Assembly (NCBI GenBank): GCA_964624235.1
Contig: CAZUXY010000021.1
Span: 5,910 to 69,909, forward strand
Source of the DNA: CAZUXY01 sp964624235
GTDB lineage: Bacteria; Spirochaetota; UBA4802; UBA5368
Direction of reading: 5' to 3'
Length of the DNA stretch: 64,000 nucleotides
Shown here one piece after another: positions 17,456 through 26,688 of this stretch. The notes beneath the pieces were generated by a model. It searched no databases. It was given only the letters and a program-made list of their open reading frames with translations, and was not told the origin of the DNA. How positions within the stretch are numbered: position 1 is the first letter of the stretch; each line of letters begins with the position of its first letter. Position numbers and translations under genes: made by a program.

Positions 17456-19062
17456 TCAGGCTATCGAAAGCCTGGGTTCTGCGGACTCTCCATTGTCGGC
17501 CAGTCCCTGGAGCACCGCTTCCCAATTGTAATTTTTTATAGTATTAATATGGGCCCTTTCTTTAAGGTCCCAGTATTCCTCGAAATGGTTCTCGATCATG
17601 CCGATCATCCGTTCAAGCTTGTTGATCCAGTCTTTGTGATCGTTCGCCCTGGCAACCATTCCGGTGGCTCCATCCAGTACTATTTCCTTGGGCCCCCCCT
17701 GGTCAGATACGATGGCGGGCAGTCCGCACGACTGAGCTTCGAGTACAGACATGCCGAAAGTGTCGGCAATGCTGGGGACGACGAAGATATCGGCCCCCGA
17801 ATAAACNNNNNNNNNNTGAAGATCACCCGCGGATAGTTTTCCATCATTTTCTTGAGATCATGTATGTAAGGACCGTCTCCCACCATGAGAAGGTTAATAT
17901 TTCCTCTACGATCCTGAAGTTCTTTATAAATATTCATTAGAAAATCGAGATTTTTATCCGGGGACATTCTGCCGGTAAAAAGCAGCGTAATGCCGTCCCG
18001 TATACCGAATTTTTCCATGAGAGTGGTCCGGCCGGTATCACGCATGGAAAAGAAATTAGCGTCGATACCTCTTTTGAAAATTTTCATCCTCTCGCGGTCA
18101 TATCCCCGGTGTTCCAGAATGTCCATATATTCCTCGGTGGGCACATGCAGCTCATCCATCCTGGAATAGTACCACTTGAGGACTTTCTCGAGCAGCCATG
18201 GAACAATCCTGTTATTAACTACGGCGCTGGCCTGCATGTAGAAATCGGTATGATAGATCGCCACGGTTTTGGTTTTAAGCCTGCGTGCAGCCAGTAGCGC
18301 GAATATCCCGATGGGCCCTGGCGTAGAGATATAGATTTCCTCGGGTTCGTACTTTTTAAGTATTTCCAGAGACTTTCTGATTGCCGGTATTTTCAGCGTG
18401 TACTTGTCGTAATAAGGCAGTTTGAAATCGTACACAAAGGGAAGATTAATGAGATTGGGAGGCAGTTCGGGTCCCATCTCTTCCTCTTTTAGAGAACTTA
18501 CCAGATGGAGGTTGATCCCCCGTTCATGAGCGAGCCAGCCGAGTTTTTTCAGGGTCACCGATGGTCCGTTAAGGTCGTTAAGAGTATCAGTGAACCAGAG
18601 AATGTTCTTTGATTTGACCGGTTTTTCCGGGAAAATACCGGTTATAAGGGGTTTAAACATCCCCTGTTTTTGAAAAAGAAAATATTTCAGACTCGATACA
18701 AAAGGAGTGGCCATAAGCATAGGAGGTATATTGTCGTTGACGGCAACGGTCAACGGCTGCCTGATGTTTTCGGCAGGTATAATTTCCGTGCTGTTAAGCA
18801 GAGCAGTGTCTTTCTTGATCGACATTTTTATAACCGTGTTGTTCAGTTGAAATAGGGAAGGGCAATCAGTGCTGATCGTCNNNNNNNNNNAGGCTCCGTC
18901 CACCACCGCCCGCACCCGCTTGAGCTGATCGTCCTTGAAGGCCTGAAGGTTTAATTTCGTCTTTCCGCTTTTATTCACGCGCTGATAGAAATATTCCACC
19001 AGCACCCAAAGGAATGCTGAAAGCCAGAAAATGAAGAAGATTTCCAATATACTGAATCTCAT
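17456..19062 (-). CDS. GT4-family glycosyltransferase, split by two assembly gaps
   Basis: The gene runs from ATG 19062 to the stop at 17456 but is interrupted by N runs at 18881-18890 and 17807-17816. A membrane anchor (about 4-24) starts the protein. The middle part has a GT-B N-domain (WFTDTLNDLNGPSV, YHTDFYMQ) and the C-domain start RMSPDKNLDFL with MVGDGPY. Right of the gap the frame changes, yet the peptide continues sensibly: VYSGADIFVVPS, then FGMSVLEAQSCGLP, the donor-binding EX7E region. So the 10 Ns are placeholders: by family comparison about 11 residues are missing between PRVIF and VYSGAD. It likely transfers a sugar to a lipid or glycan at the inner membrane. The gap near the N-terminus could hide more. 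Confidence 0.85.
17807..17816. other. Assembly gap (10 N)
   Basis: Ten Ns inside the glycosyltransferase gene. The reading frame differs on the two sides, so the true gap length is not 10. Confidence 0.95.
18881..18890. other. Assembly gap (10 N)
   Basis: Ten Ns near the 5' end of the glycosyltransferase gene, between VRAVVDGA and TISTDCPSL. The real length and content are unknown. Confidence 0.95.
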
Positions 19063-19387
19063 GTTCTTACTCCGCTTAACCCGTTCCTGTTGTTCTTTCC
19101 AATTATAAAAGCAAGATTCATGCCATAGTAAGATTAAAATTTCATCATAACCCCTGGTATATTCAGGAGTTATGATTACTCATGGAAGGATGCCGGATAC
19201 ATCGGGGAATTGTATGGATTATTAATAACAGTGTATCATTTTTGCAATATCTGAATAAGGCAGAACGGCTGAAACCAGGGTGTTTCCATTATTATGAGTT
19301 ATGCAACAGGAACCTTCAAGGTTAAACTTCTCACTGAAGATAGTACCTGCTAATTAACATTATTGGGCTGTTGTAGGTAATATGCCC
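19063..19387. other. Intergenic region with a large imperfect hairpin
   Basis: 325 bases between two minus-strand genes. The main structure is an inverted repeat, 19144-19156 with 19164-19176: 13-bp arms with one mismatch around a 7-base loop, and no T-tract. No reading frame is convincing. Confidence 0.45.
19144..19176. repeat. 13-bp inverted repeat
   Basis: Arms ATCATAACCCCTG and CAGGAGTTATGAT, one mismatch, loop GTATATT. It lies upstream of the glycosyltransferase start (minus strand), so an operator or mRNA structure is possible. Confidence 0.6.
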
Positions 19388-20533
19388 TTATTTTTTGACG
19401 GCCAGGAGCAGATTCGATTTGCCCTTCCCTCGTTTTACGCCATAACCGAAATTAAAGGGCAGTGGGTAACATTTAAGTTCATATGCCCGGGTTAGGGATG
19501 GTTGATGGGGAGGGTAAGGCAGATCCTTAAGCTTTTGAGGATAGCGGTAGGTTCCATAAAGAGCAAGGGACCACTGCTCACTGTTGAAGTAACGAAAGGG
19601 AATTCCGGAATCGTCCTGAATGATCAGAGTGCTTTTATCCTGCATATACATACATATTTTTTTAAACCCTTCCGTATGAAGAAGATATACGGCTGATTTT
19701 ATCATTGTGTTGCAGGTGGGCATCTTTTTGAAAAAAAGAGCTTCCGGAGTGTTTCCGTTCAGACAGGAATCGTGGAGCCGTATCTTCAGATAAACCAGTG
19801 TTTTCGGGGTTTTGCCGCCTTGAGTAAACAGAACGAGACGACAACCGTAGATTGCGGGTCGTTTCCCATCTACAAACCCGTTCTGATCCACCGCCGTCAC
19901 CTCTCCCTTTTTGTTCAGTCCAACCGTTTCAACATCGGCTATTACCATGTTTAACCGTGCCGCAAAGATCATCAGTACCGGAAGTGTGCCGGTGAGATAA
20001 CGGTTGGCCATTTCCCTGTTCATGATTCCGCTCTGGAAGTAGTTCTCGGAAGCGATGGTGCTGATCGCTCTTCGTATGGATGACAGGCCCAGCGAGAGTT
20101 GCGTGGGATTGAGTAGTAAAGGATCCGGAACCCGTCCGGGCTCTTCCAGTGCAATCATTACATAGCTGGTTGCATTGGGATAGATCGTGAACAGGTTGAT
20201 CAGATCCGCACCGCTGAAGGGGTAGAGCACCGTTCCAGTTTCCCTGGATGCGGGGATCAGGGCTGAACGCCAGTTGGAAATGAGATCTATGTTTTCACGT
20301 TTGACCCTGGACCAGAACGCATCCATGCTTGCAGTGTGAAGATGGTAATAATCCTGCAAGACGAGTTTTGCGAATTTTCCGTTACTTTCAAGCGGCATCC
20401 CGGCCAGGTATCGGGCCAGCTCGTTCCAATAAGGGTCGATTTTAATTCTGGTCCCCGGATGTTTATCGGTAGCGGCGCATGATAGGGGGAAAAGGATCAG
20501 TGCAAGGATGATTTTTACCGACAGCTTTTTCAT
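19388..20533 (-). CDS. Exported protein of unknown function (probable lipoprotein)
   Basis: 381 residues. The start is a signal peptide with Cys19 (FPLSC), a relaxed lipobox of the spirochaete kind, and GGGAGGAG precedes the ATG. A recognisable block YPFSGADLINLFTIYPNATSYVMI then LEEPG recurs, as I recall, in uncharacterised exported proteins of spirochaetes and Bacteroidetes, but no activity is known to me. Later segments include NPTQLSLGLSSIR and QDDSGIPFRYF. Followed at distance by the glycosyltransferase gene on the same strand. Conserved but unknown. Confidence 0.8.
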   Translation of the reverse strand: MKKLSVKIILALILFPLSCAATDKHPGTRIKIDPYWNELARYLAGMPLESNGKFAKLVLQDYYHLHTASMDAFWSRVKRENIDLISNWRSALIPASRETGTVLYPFSGADLINLFTIYPNATSYVMIALEEPGRVPDPLLLNPTQLSLGLSSIRRAISTIASENYFQSGIMNREMANRYLTGTLPVLMIFAARLNMVIADVETVGLNKKGEVTAVDQNGFVDGKRPAIYGCRLVLFTQGGKTPKTLVYLKIRLHDSCLNGNTPEALFFKKMPTCNTMIKSAVYLLHTEGFKKICMYMQDKSTLIIQDDSGIPFRYFNSEQWSLALYGTYRYPQKLKDLPYPPHQPSLTRAYELKCYPLPFNFGYGVKRGKGKSNLLLAVKK

Positions 20534-20644
20534 GAACTCCTCCCGGCTGGATGCAATTTACTTAAAAGAATAACGAAATAACAGATATTGTCTGATTAGT
20601 CAAGCGTTGATATTCATATCGGGCGTTTTCTTGTATGGGTAAAT

Positions 20645-21343
20645 CTAGTCCAGATGATACTTGCTGATGGTCCCGCTGTCCGTTGCGCTTTTATCTTTTA
20701 TTACACCTGTATCCCTGGAAATTTCAATTTTATCAACCGGCATGAGGCGAAAAATGCCGTTTTGATCTTTCACGCATAGAAGCAGTGAATAACGGTTTTT
20801 TTCCGCAAGCCGACTCCCGTTGAGCGCGGTAATGATGAACGGAATGTCTTTCGCATTGCTTTTCAATGCAAACTGAAACCGGTTGCCTCCCGGACCTGAA
20901 ACGATATACAGCAGTGATTCCGATTCAGCGGGTGAATATTCGGAAAGTTCGTTGAATGGAATGCCTTCGATTTTAATATTGAGCGCCCAGCCTTCTTCCG
21001 AGGTAAACAGCAGGTTTCGGTTTGTGGTCTTGCGCTTGCCCAATTCTTCACATGAAAAAAAGCGATACTTTAAATCGACACCCCTGATTGCCAGACATGG
21101 TCCCCGTGAATGGCCGTAGTAAGGGATCGGCTGATCAGATGATACCAGTTCCCCCTTAATAAAGACGCTTTTCGCACCCGCAATTTCTTCTGAAGGTGAC
21201 TGAATCCTGTTGGTCTCGCCGGGTGAAAAAAGTCCCGACAGCCCGCCCCGCGTCCCCCGTATCTCAATGAAAATGACTGTTGCCGAGATCAACAGCAACA
21301 GAATGACGAGAGTTATATTCAGGTTACCGGGTGCCCTTTTCAT
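20645..21343 (-). CDS. Membrane-anchored protein of unknown function
   Basis: About 232 residues from the ATG at 21343, which directly precedes MKRAPGNL and a single transmembrane segment (ITLVILLLLISATVIFI); an upstream ATG at 21400 is less likely because the added residues are not signal-like. The rest is an extracytoplasmic beta-rich domain with VFIKGELVSSDQPIPYYGH and CLAIRGVDLKYRFF. The early part with a short side-chain processing loop resembles GIDE-like E3/BAM membrane proteins only loosely. Same strand as the next gene (111 bases apart). I do not recognise it. Confidence 0.65.
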   Translation of the reverse strand: MKRAPGNLNITLVILLLLISATVIFIEIRGTRGGLSGLFSPGETNRIQSPSEEIAGAKSVFIKGELVSSDQPIPYYGHSRGPCLAIRGVDLKYRFFSCEELGKRKTTNRNLLFTSEEGWALNIKIEGIPFNELSEYSPAESESLLYIVSGPGGNRFQFALKSNAKDIPFIITALNGSRLAEKNRYSLLLCVKDQNGIFRLMPVDKIEISRDTGVIKDKSATDSGTISKYHLD

Positions 21344-21712
21344 GATGAATCTCTCTAACCCCAAACAACATGAATCATTATACCAGTAAAGTACTTTCAC
21401 ATCAAAAAAACGGAAACCGCTTCAGGGTTCTGAAAAAATAAATTGCGTATTTCTTTATACCGGATATAGTCCGGGTAAAGACAACAAGCACATATGCATG
21501 CCGGGTGTTTTTTCTATAATAAAACGCAGTTTAAAAGCGCTTTCTGTAATTAAAGACGGGTTTCTCGCTCTGGTTGCGGGAAATGACGCGGAATATACAC
21601 TGAGCACGATCCGATACCGCCTGAATCGCAATGAGTAGAAACCGTATGTCGGCATGCAGTATCCCTGCAACAGGTAAAAAGATTCAAATCTCGATTCAAA
21701 GGAGTACCGGTT
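21344..21712. other. Divergent region, membrane protein / cyclase
   Basis: 369 bases. It contains one possible small frame (21498-21638) and the AAAGGAG site of the cyclase gene. No clear promoter pair could be fixed. Confidence 0.35.
21498..21638 (+). CDS. Possible 46-residue small protein
   Basis: The frame MPGVFSIIKRSLKALSVIKD... to NRNE has a protein-like residue mix and an amphipathic start. There is no good ribosome-binding site and no family I know. It could be chance or a degraded gene. Confidence 0.2.
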   Translation: MPGVFSIIKRSLKALSVIKDGFLALVAGNDAEYTLSTIRYRLNRNE

Positions 21713-22492
21713 ATGCCCGGAACACTGATTGATCTCAGCATTTCCATCGAGAACGACCTACCCTCCGACCCGCCGATGATGATCCCGAAAATACACTACA
21801 TTGAGCACGATGAAGGTTCGGCGCAGATGGGATTGTTCTTCCCCGGTATAAACACTCAAAAGGACCTCCCCGACGGCAAGGGGTGGGCGCTGGAATTCAT
21901 CACCCTTACCACCCATTCAGGGACGCATCTGGACGCTCCATGGCATTACCATCCAAAAATGAGCAGGGGTCTTAAGGCCATTACCATAGATGAAGTACCC
22001 CTGGAATGGTGCAGGGGCCCGGGGATCAAGCTGGATTTTCGGAATTTCGAGGATGGTTATCTGGTGACCGCGAAAGACTTGGAACAGGCCTTCAGCGAAC
22101 TGGGTTATACTCTCAAGGCAGGGGACATCGTTCTGGTCAATACCGGAGCCGACCGCTGGTGGGGTAAACCTGAATACCTGATAAAAGGGTGCGGTATGGG
22201 CAGAGAAGCAACCCTTTGGCTCTGTGAACGGGGTGTTCGGGTTGTGGGGACCGACGCATGGAGCTGGGACCGCCCCCTCCCGCTTATAGCCGAGGACTTC
22301 AAGAAGACAGGGGATGCATCGCTCATCTGGGAAGGGCATTTCGCCTCTATTGAGTGCGGATACTGCCATATCGAAAAACTGACCAATCTGGAAAAGCTTC
22401 CCCCCACAGGGTTTACCTTCTATTGTTTTCCGGTAAAAATAAAGGGGGCCAGTGCGGGATGGATACGCGCGGTTGCCGAGATTGCGGAATAG
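21713..22492 (+). CDS. Cyclase-family metal-dependent hydrolase (kynurenine formamidase-like)
   Basis: 259 residues with the signature HSGTHLDAPWHY (HxGTHxDxPxH, the zinc or manganese site) near residue 65 and DLSISIENDLP at the start. The family includes bacterial kynurenine formamidase KynB, isatin hydrolase and polyketide cyclase-like enzymes; all open or form amide or lactam bonds with a metal-bound water. Substrate cannot be told, and no tryptophan genes are near. AAAGGAG precedes the ATG. Confidence 0.85.
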   Translation: MPGTLIDLSISIENDLPSDPPMMIPKIHYIEHDEGSAQMGLFFPGINTQKDLPDGKGWALEFITLTTHSGTHLDAPWHYHPKMSRGLKAITIDEVPLEWCRGPGIKLDFRNFEDGYLVTAKDLEQAFSELGYTLKAGDIVLVNTGADRWWGKPEYLIKGCGMGREATLWLCERGVRVVGTDAWSWDRPLPLIAEDFKKTGDASLIWEGHFASIECGYCHIEKLTNLEKLPPTGFTFYCFPVKIKGASAGWIRAVAEIAE

Positions 22493-22552
22493 ATTAAAAG
22501 GACTTGACAAATACCTGTATGCAAAAATGATGCTAGTTTACGCTGATGCAAT

Positions 22553-22789
22553 ATGACCTTTGCGAGAGGAAATCTGGGTTTTTTCATCATGTTCTTGCTG
22601 CTCGGAGGGATACTGGGCTCGGCCCTGGGTACGCTTATCGTAAAAATGGTTCCCTCCCTGGCGATACTGCACACAAATTTAACCGGTCCTGTTTCCGTTA
22701 ATCTGGAGATTGTCAGCTTCGGGATCAGGCTCAACCTCTCGGCCATCGTGGGTATGATTGCGGGTGTGCTCATTTTCCGGAAGGTTTAG
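22553..22789 (+). CDS. DUF4321 small membrane protein
   Basis: 78 residues with two hydrophobic helices (GFFIMFLLLGGILGSALG and LNLSAIVGMIAGVLIF) flanking LEIVSFGIRLNL, the pattern of DUF4321. Function is unknown. It stands just upstream of the rpsB operon. A TTGACA at 22504-22509 may mark a promoter, although the -10 box is weak. Confidence 0.75.
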   Translation: MTFARGNLGFFIMFLLLGGILGSALGTLIVKMVPSLAILHTNLTGPVSVNLEIVSFGIRLNLSAIVGMIAGVLIFRKV

Positions 22790-23087
22790 CAGGCCGCACC
22801 TGCGGCTATCACGTGCGTACCGGGGACAGGATCCCGTAAGCGTACGCATATATATTTAAATCGGCATAAGCCGGTTGCCTCCTGCCTTGGGATGGATATA
22901 TCTTCGATGATAGCCCTTAAGGGTGCACTGCTGAAGTGCCGGTTTACCCGTGACCTCAGTATTTTCGGTTGACTATGGTCAGCGGAACTTGATGCGGTTG
23001 CCGGGTTTGCACTCTTCGATCATGCAGGCGGGCATAGCAGCGCGAGCAATGGTTGAAGCATCAAATCATATAATACGGGGGTACCAT
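22790..23087 (+). promoter_or_regulatory. Structured leader of the rpsB operon
   Basis: 298 bases upstream of the GTG start. There is a hairpin GCCGC-ACCT-GCGGC near 22794-22807, then a longer one: TGCGTAC (22814-22820) with GTACGCA (22842-22848), enclosing GGG/CCC. In several bacteria ribosomal protein S2 represses its operon through the rpsB leader; whether this is such an element is unproven. Confidence 0.35.
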
Positions 23088-23978
23088 GTGTCAGTAGTAT
23101 CAATGAAAGCATTATTGGAATCAGGTGTACATTTCGGACATCAGACCAGGCGGTGGAATCCCAGGATGTCGCAGTTTATTTTTACGGCGAGAAACGGGAT
23201 CCATATTATCGATCTTCAGAAAACCATGCAGCGGTTGAAGATCGGTTATAACGCGATGAAAGAGATCGCAGCCAATGGTGGAAGAATACTTTTTGTCGGG
23301 ACTAAAAAACAGGCCCAGGCTGCAATTGAGGAATACGCGCAGAAGTGCGGCATGTATTATGTTTCCGAACGCTGGCTGGGCGGACTTCTGACGAATTTCA
23401 ATACCGTCAGCAACTCGATACAACGTCTTAAAAGCCTCGAAACGATGAGCCAGAGCGGTGAATGGGATGCTGAAACAAAGAAGGAAATACTTGAACTGCA
23501 GAGAGAGCTGAGTAAAAAGCACAAGGTTCTTGCCGGCATCAAGGACATGTCGAAACTTCCTGATGCGTTGTTCATCATAGACCCCAAAAGGGAATCTATA
23601 GCGGTGAATGAAGCAAGGAAACTGGGAATTCCGATCTTTGCCGTGGTGGATACCAATTGCGATCCGAATGAAATCGATTATCCGATTCCAGGCAACGATG
23701 ACGCCATAAGGGCCATAGCGCTTTTTCTTGATGTTATATCCCGGGCCGTCATGGAAGGACAGTCTGGCGGGCAGATTGAAGGAGAAGCCCTTGAAACCGA
23801 AGAATTTACAGAGGAAGCCGCGGGGGATGAATCTTCAGATGAGGAGATTGCCGCGGTCGCTGACGCTTCGGCGCCGGATGAAGGGGATGCCCAGCTGAAA
23901 TCCGAACATGAGAAAAAAGAAGAGTATCGTAAAAAGTATGAAGACCAGTACAATCAGGACGAAAAGGATTCCTGGTAA
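23088..23978 (+). CDS. rpsB: 30S ribosomal protein S2
   Basis: 296 residues from GTG 23088 (VSVVSMKALLESGVHFGHQTRRWNP), preceded by GGGGG at 23077-23082; this matches the usual S2 start, while the open frame reaches back to 22950. Core motifs: GVHFGHQ, FVGTKKQA, YYVSERWLGGLLTNF, and PDALFIIDPKRE with GIPIFAVVDTNCDP. S2 binds late on the 30S platform. The last ~55 residues are an acidic, Lys/Glu-rich tail (EETEEFTEEAAGDESSDEE), longer than in E. coli. Confidence 0.95.
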   Translation: MSVVSMKALLESGVHFGHQTRRWNPRMSQFIFTARNGIHIIDLQKTMQRLKIGYNAMKEIAANGGRILFVGTKKQAQAAIEEYAQKCGMYYVSERWLGGLLTNFNTVSNSIQRLKSLETMSQSGEWDAETKKEILELQRELSKKHKVLAGIKDMSKLPDALFIIDPKRESIAVNEARKLGIPIFAVVDTNCDPNEIDYPIPGNDDAIRAIALFLDVISRAVMEGQSGGQIEGEALETEEFTEEAAGDESSDEEIAAVADASAPDEGDAQLKSEHEKKEEYRKKYEDQYNQDEKDSW

Positions 23979-24016
23979 ACGATATACGCGCAAATCATAG
24001 ATAAAGGAGCATCAAA

Positions 24017-24613
24017 GTGGCAGAGATTACATCCGAACTGATAAAAGAGCTGAGGGAAAAAACACAGGCCGGCATGCTTGACTGCAAAAAGGCCCTGGTT
24101 GAGAACAGTGGTGATCTTGAGAAAGCCGCGGATTACCTGAGAAAAAAGGGACTTGCTTCGGCCAGTAAAAAGATGGGTCGTTCGGCCAACGAAGGCATTG
24201 TGTCTTCCTATATTCACAGCAACTCCAAGATAGGAGTGCTTCTGGAACTGAACTGTGAAACGGATTTTGTGGCACGTAACTCCGATTTCCAGGATTTGGC
24301 GAAAGAGCTTTGCCTCCAGGTGGCCGCCTCGAATCCTCTTTATGTCTCAGTTGAGGATATCCCCGCTCAGGAACTTGAAAGGGAAAAAGACATTTATCGA
24401 GAGCAGATCAAGGATTCGGGAAAACCCGAACAGGTGATTGAAAAGATAGTTGAAGGAAAAATGAAAAAGTTCTATTCTGATGTCTGTCTGCTGGAGCAGG
24501 AATATATTAAGGACCAGAAAGTTCTGATAAAGGATCTGGTTAAAAACAAGATTGCAACCTACGGCGAGAATATTTCGGTGAGTAGGTTCATTCGGTATCA
24601 GATAGGCAAATAA
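24017..24613 (+). CDS. tsf: Translation elongation factor Ts
   Basis: 198 residues from GTG with AAAGGAG upstream. UBA-like N-terminus (ITSELIKELREKTQAGMLDCKKALVE) and core motif NCETDFVARN. It exchanges GDP on EF-Tu. The short form (one core subdomain pair shortened compared with E. coli's 283 residues) is seen in Thermus and several other phyla. Its stop overlaps the pyrH start (TAATG). Confidence 0.94.
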   Translation: MAEITSELIKELREKTQAGMLDCKKALVENSGDLEKAADYLRKKGLASASKKMGRSANEGIVSSYIHSNSKIGVLLELNCETDFVARNSDFQDLAKELCLQVAASNPLYVSVEDIPAQELEREKDIYREQIKDSGKPEQVIEKIVEGKMKKFYSDVCLLEQEYIKDQKVLIKDLVKNKIATYGENISVSRFIRYQIGK

Positions 24614-25344
24614 TGGAACAAGCACAAGGGGAACCCTGCCCGAAGTATCAGAGAATACTCATTAAACTCAGCGGTGAAGCGCTGGCAGGGGACAATAAAA
24701 CCGGTATTGATCCTGAAACGGTCAAGATGGTTGCCGCGGAGGTCAGTGCGGTGCACGGGCTGGGCGTGCAGGTGGCGCTGGTAATCGGCGGAGGCAATAT
24801 TTTCCGGGGATCAACGGGTAAAGAGCTCGGAATGGACAGGGCCACCGGAGACTACATGGGCATGCTGGCAACGGTCATCAATGCGCTGGCGATGCAGGAC
24901 GCGCTTGAAAAACAGGGTGTGCCCACCAGGGTAATGACGGCTATAGAGATGCGATCTGTGGCGGAGCCCTATATACGGAGGAGGGCCATAAGGCATCTTG
25001 AAAGGGGACGGGTGACCATTTTATCGGCCGGTACCGGGAATCCATTTTTCACCACCGACACCGCCGCAAGCCTGCGGGCAGTGGAAATAGGGGCCGGTGT
25101 TCTCATGAAGGCAACCAGGGTCGACGGTGTGTATGATTCTGATCCAATGAAAAACTCCGGTGCTCGCAGAATTAATGCGATCGGTTATCTGGAAGTGATC
25201 GAGCGGCAGCTTCGGGTGATGGACCTGACCGCCATATCCCTGTGTATGGATAACAGGCTCCCTATTATTGTTTTCAACCTGCTGGAAAAATCCGTTCTGA
25301 GCAGAATAGTCTCCGGGGAAAATATTGGAACCCGTATTTCATAA
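24613..25344 (+). CDS. pyrH: UMP kinase
   Basis: 243 residues, the usual size. Amino-acid-kinase fold with ILIKLSGEAL at the N-terminus, IGGGNIFRG, GRVTILSAGTGNPFFTTDTAA and KATRVDGVYDSDP. It makes UDP from UMP and is regulated by GTP/UTP in most bacteria. Translationally coupled to tsf. Confidence 0.95.
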   Translation: MEQAQGEPCPKYQRILIKLSGEALAGDNKTGIDPETVKMVAAEVSAVHGLGVQVALVIGGGNIFRGSTGKELGMDRATGDYMGMLATVINALAMQDALEKQGVPTRVMTAIEMRSVAEPYIRRRAIRHLERGRVTILSAGTGNPFFTTDTAASLRAVEIGAGVLMKATRVDGVYDSDPMKNSGARRINAIGYLEVIERQLRVMDLTAISLCMDNRLPIIVFNLLEKSVLSRIVSGENIGTRIS

Positions 25345-25359
25345 CTATCAGGGGGTACC

Positions 25360-25917
25360 ATGATCGAGGAAATCATATCCGATGTGGAAGAAAGGATGAA
25401 AAAAAGCATCAGGAACCTGGAACGGGAATTCGCCGTTATTAGAACTGGCAGGGCAAACCCGTCGCTTTTCGATAATATCAAGGTGGAGGCCTATGAAACC
25501 CAGATGCCCCTGAATCAGGTAGCCACCATCTCATGCCCCGAACCGCGGCTTGTGGTGATTCAACCGTGGGACAAAAGCACCCTCTCGGCTATCGAGAAGT
25601 CCATTCTGAAATCGGACCTTTCACTCAACCCGAACAATGACGGCAACCTGATCAGAATACAGATTCCCGATCTTACCGAAGAACGGCGAAAAGAATATGT
25701 TAAACTTGCCAAGCAGAAAGCCGAAGATTGCCGGGTATCCATACGCAACGTCCGCCGGGACGGTAACGAAATGGTGAAAGACCTTGAAAAGGCAAAAGAT
25801 ATATCAGAAGACGAGTCGAAAAACGCGATAGCGCGCATCCAGAAAATCACCGACAGATACACCGATGAGGTTCAGAAACTGACCGAAAACAAGGAAAGGG
25901 AAATTATACAGGTTTAG
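25360..25917 (+). CDS. frr: Ribosome recycling factor
   Basis: 185 residues, full length. FAVIRTGRANPSLFDNIKVEAYETQMPLNQ and the C-terminal coiled segment with RNVRRDGNEMVKDLEK are typical. It splits post-termination ribosomes with EF-G. GGGGGT lies before the ATG, 15 bases after pyrH. Confidence 0.96.
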   Translation: MIEEIISDVEERMKKSIRNLEREFAVIRTGRANPSLFDNIKVEAYETQMPLNQVATISCPEPRLVVIQPWDKSTLSAIEKSILKSDLSLNPNNDGNLIRIQIPDLTEERRKEYVKLAKQKAEDCRVSIRNVRRDGNEMVKDLEKAKDISEDESKNAIARIQKITDRYTDEVQKLTENKEREIIQV

Positions 25918-25971
25918 TCATCCTTTTCCGAACCGTAGGCACAGCCGCTGTGCCTGAAGCTGTCATCGATA

Positions 25972-26688
25972 ATGAAAGATTACAGGAAACTTCTTAACAT
26001 AAAGAATATACCCCGCCATGTCGCCATTATCATGGACGGAAACGGGCGTTGGGCGGAACGAAGAGCCCTCAGGAGGACCGAGGGACACCGCAGGGCGACA
26101 AAGGTCATTGAACCGCTGATGGATGCCGCAATGAATATCGGAATCTCGGTGGTTTCCCTCTACGCCTTTTCGACTGAAAACTGGTCCAGGCCCAGAGCCG
26201 AGGTCGCATTCCTGTGGAAACTGCTGGAAGATTTTTTCTCGTCCAATATCCCCAGGATAAAGCAAAAAGGCATTAAGTTGCGGCATTCGGGAAGCGTTGC
26301 GAGGCTCCCCGCATCGACCAGAAAGGTTATTGAACAATCGGTGCGGGAGACCGGCGGCAATAAGAAAATAGTTCTGAATATATGCCTCAACTACGGCGGC
26401 CGCAGCGAAATCGTCGAGGCCGTCAACAGGTGGGCGGAAATGAAAAAACCCGGTGAAACTTTGACAGTGGAAAAAATGAACAGGTTTCTCTATACCGCGG
26501 GTCTTACCGACGTAGACCTGTTGATTCGAACCAGCGGTGAACACCGTATCAGCAATTTTTTGCTGTGGCAGAGTGCTTACGCGGAACTGGTTTTTGTTAA
26601 AACCCTCTGGCCGGACTTCAGGCCGCACCATCTGTATAAATCGATTTATGAATATCAACAGCGCGAAAGGAGATTCGGCGGTTTATGA
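25972..26688 (+). CDS. uppS: Undecaprenyl diphosphate synthase
   Basis: 238 residues. HVAIIMDGNGRWA near 18-30 holds the diphosphate-binding Asp; YAFSTENWSRP, NICLNYGGRSEI and RTSGEHRISNFLLWQSAYAEL complete the cis-prenyltransferase family. It adds isopentenyl units to make the carrier lipid for peptidoglycan. It overlaps cdsA by 4 bases. Confidence 0.94.
   Translation: MKDYRKLLNIKNIPRHVAIIMDGNGRWAERRALRRTEGHRRATKVIEPLMDAAMNIGISVVSLYAFSTENWSRPRAEVAFLWKLLEDFFSSNIPRIKQKGIKLRHSGSVARLPASTRKVIEQSVRETGGNKKIVLNICLNYGGRSEIVEAVNRWAEMKKPGETLTVEKMNRFLYTAGLTDVDLLIRTSGEHRISNFLLWQSAYAELVFVKTLWPDFRPHHLYKSIYEYQQRERRFGGL

Noticed and set aside
22504..22509. TTGACA before the DUF4321 gene as a confident promoter
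   Set aside because: No acceptable -10 box lies at 16-18 bases, so I kept it only as a remark.
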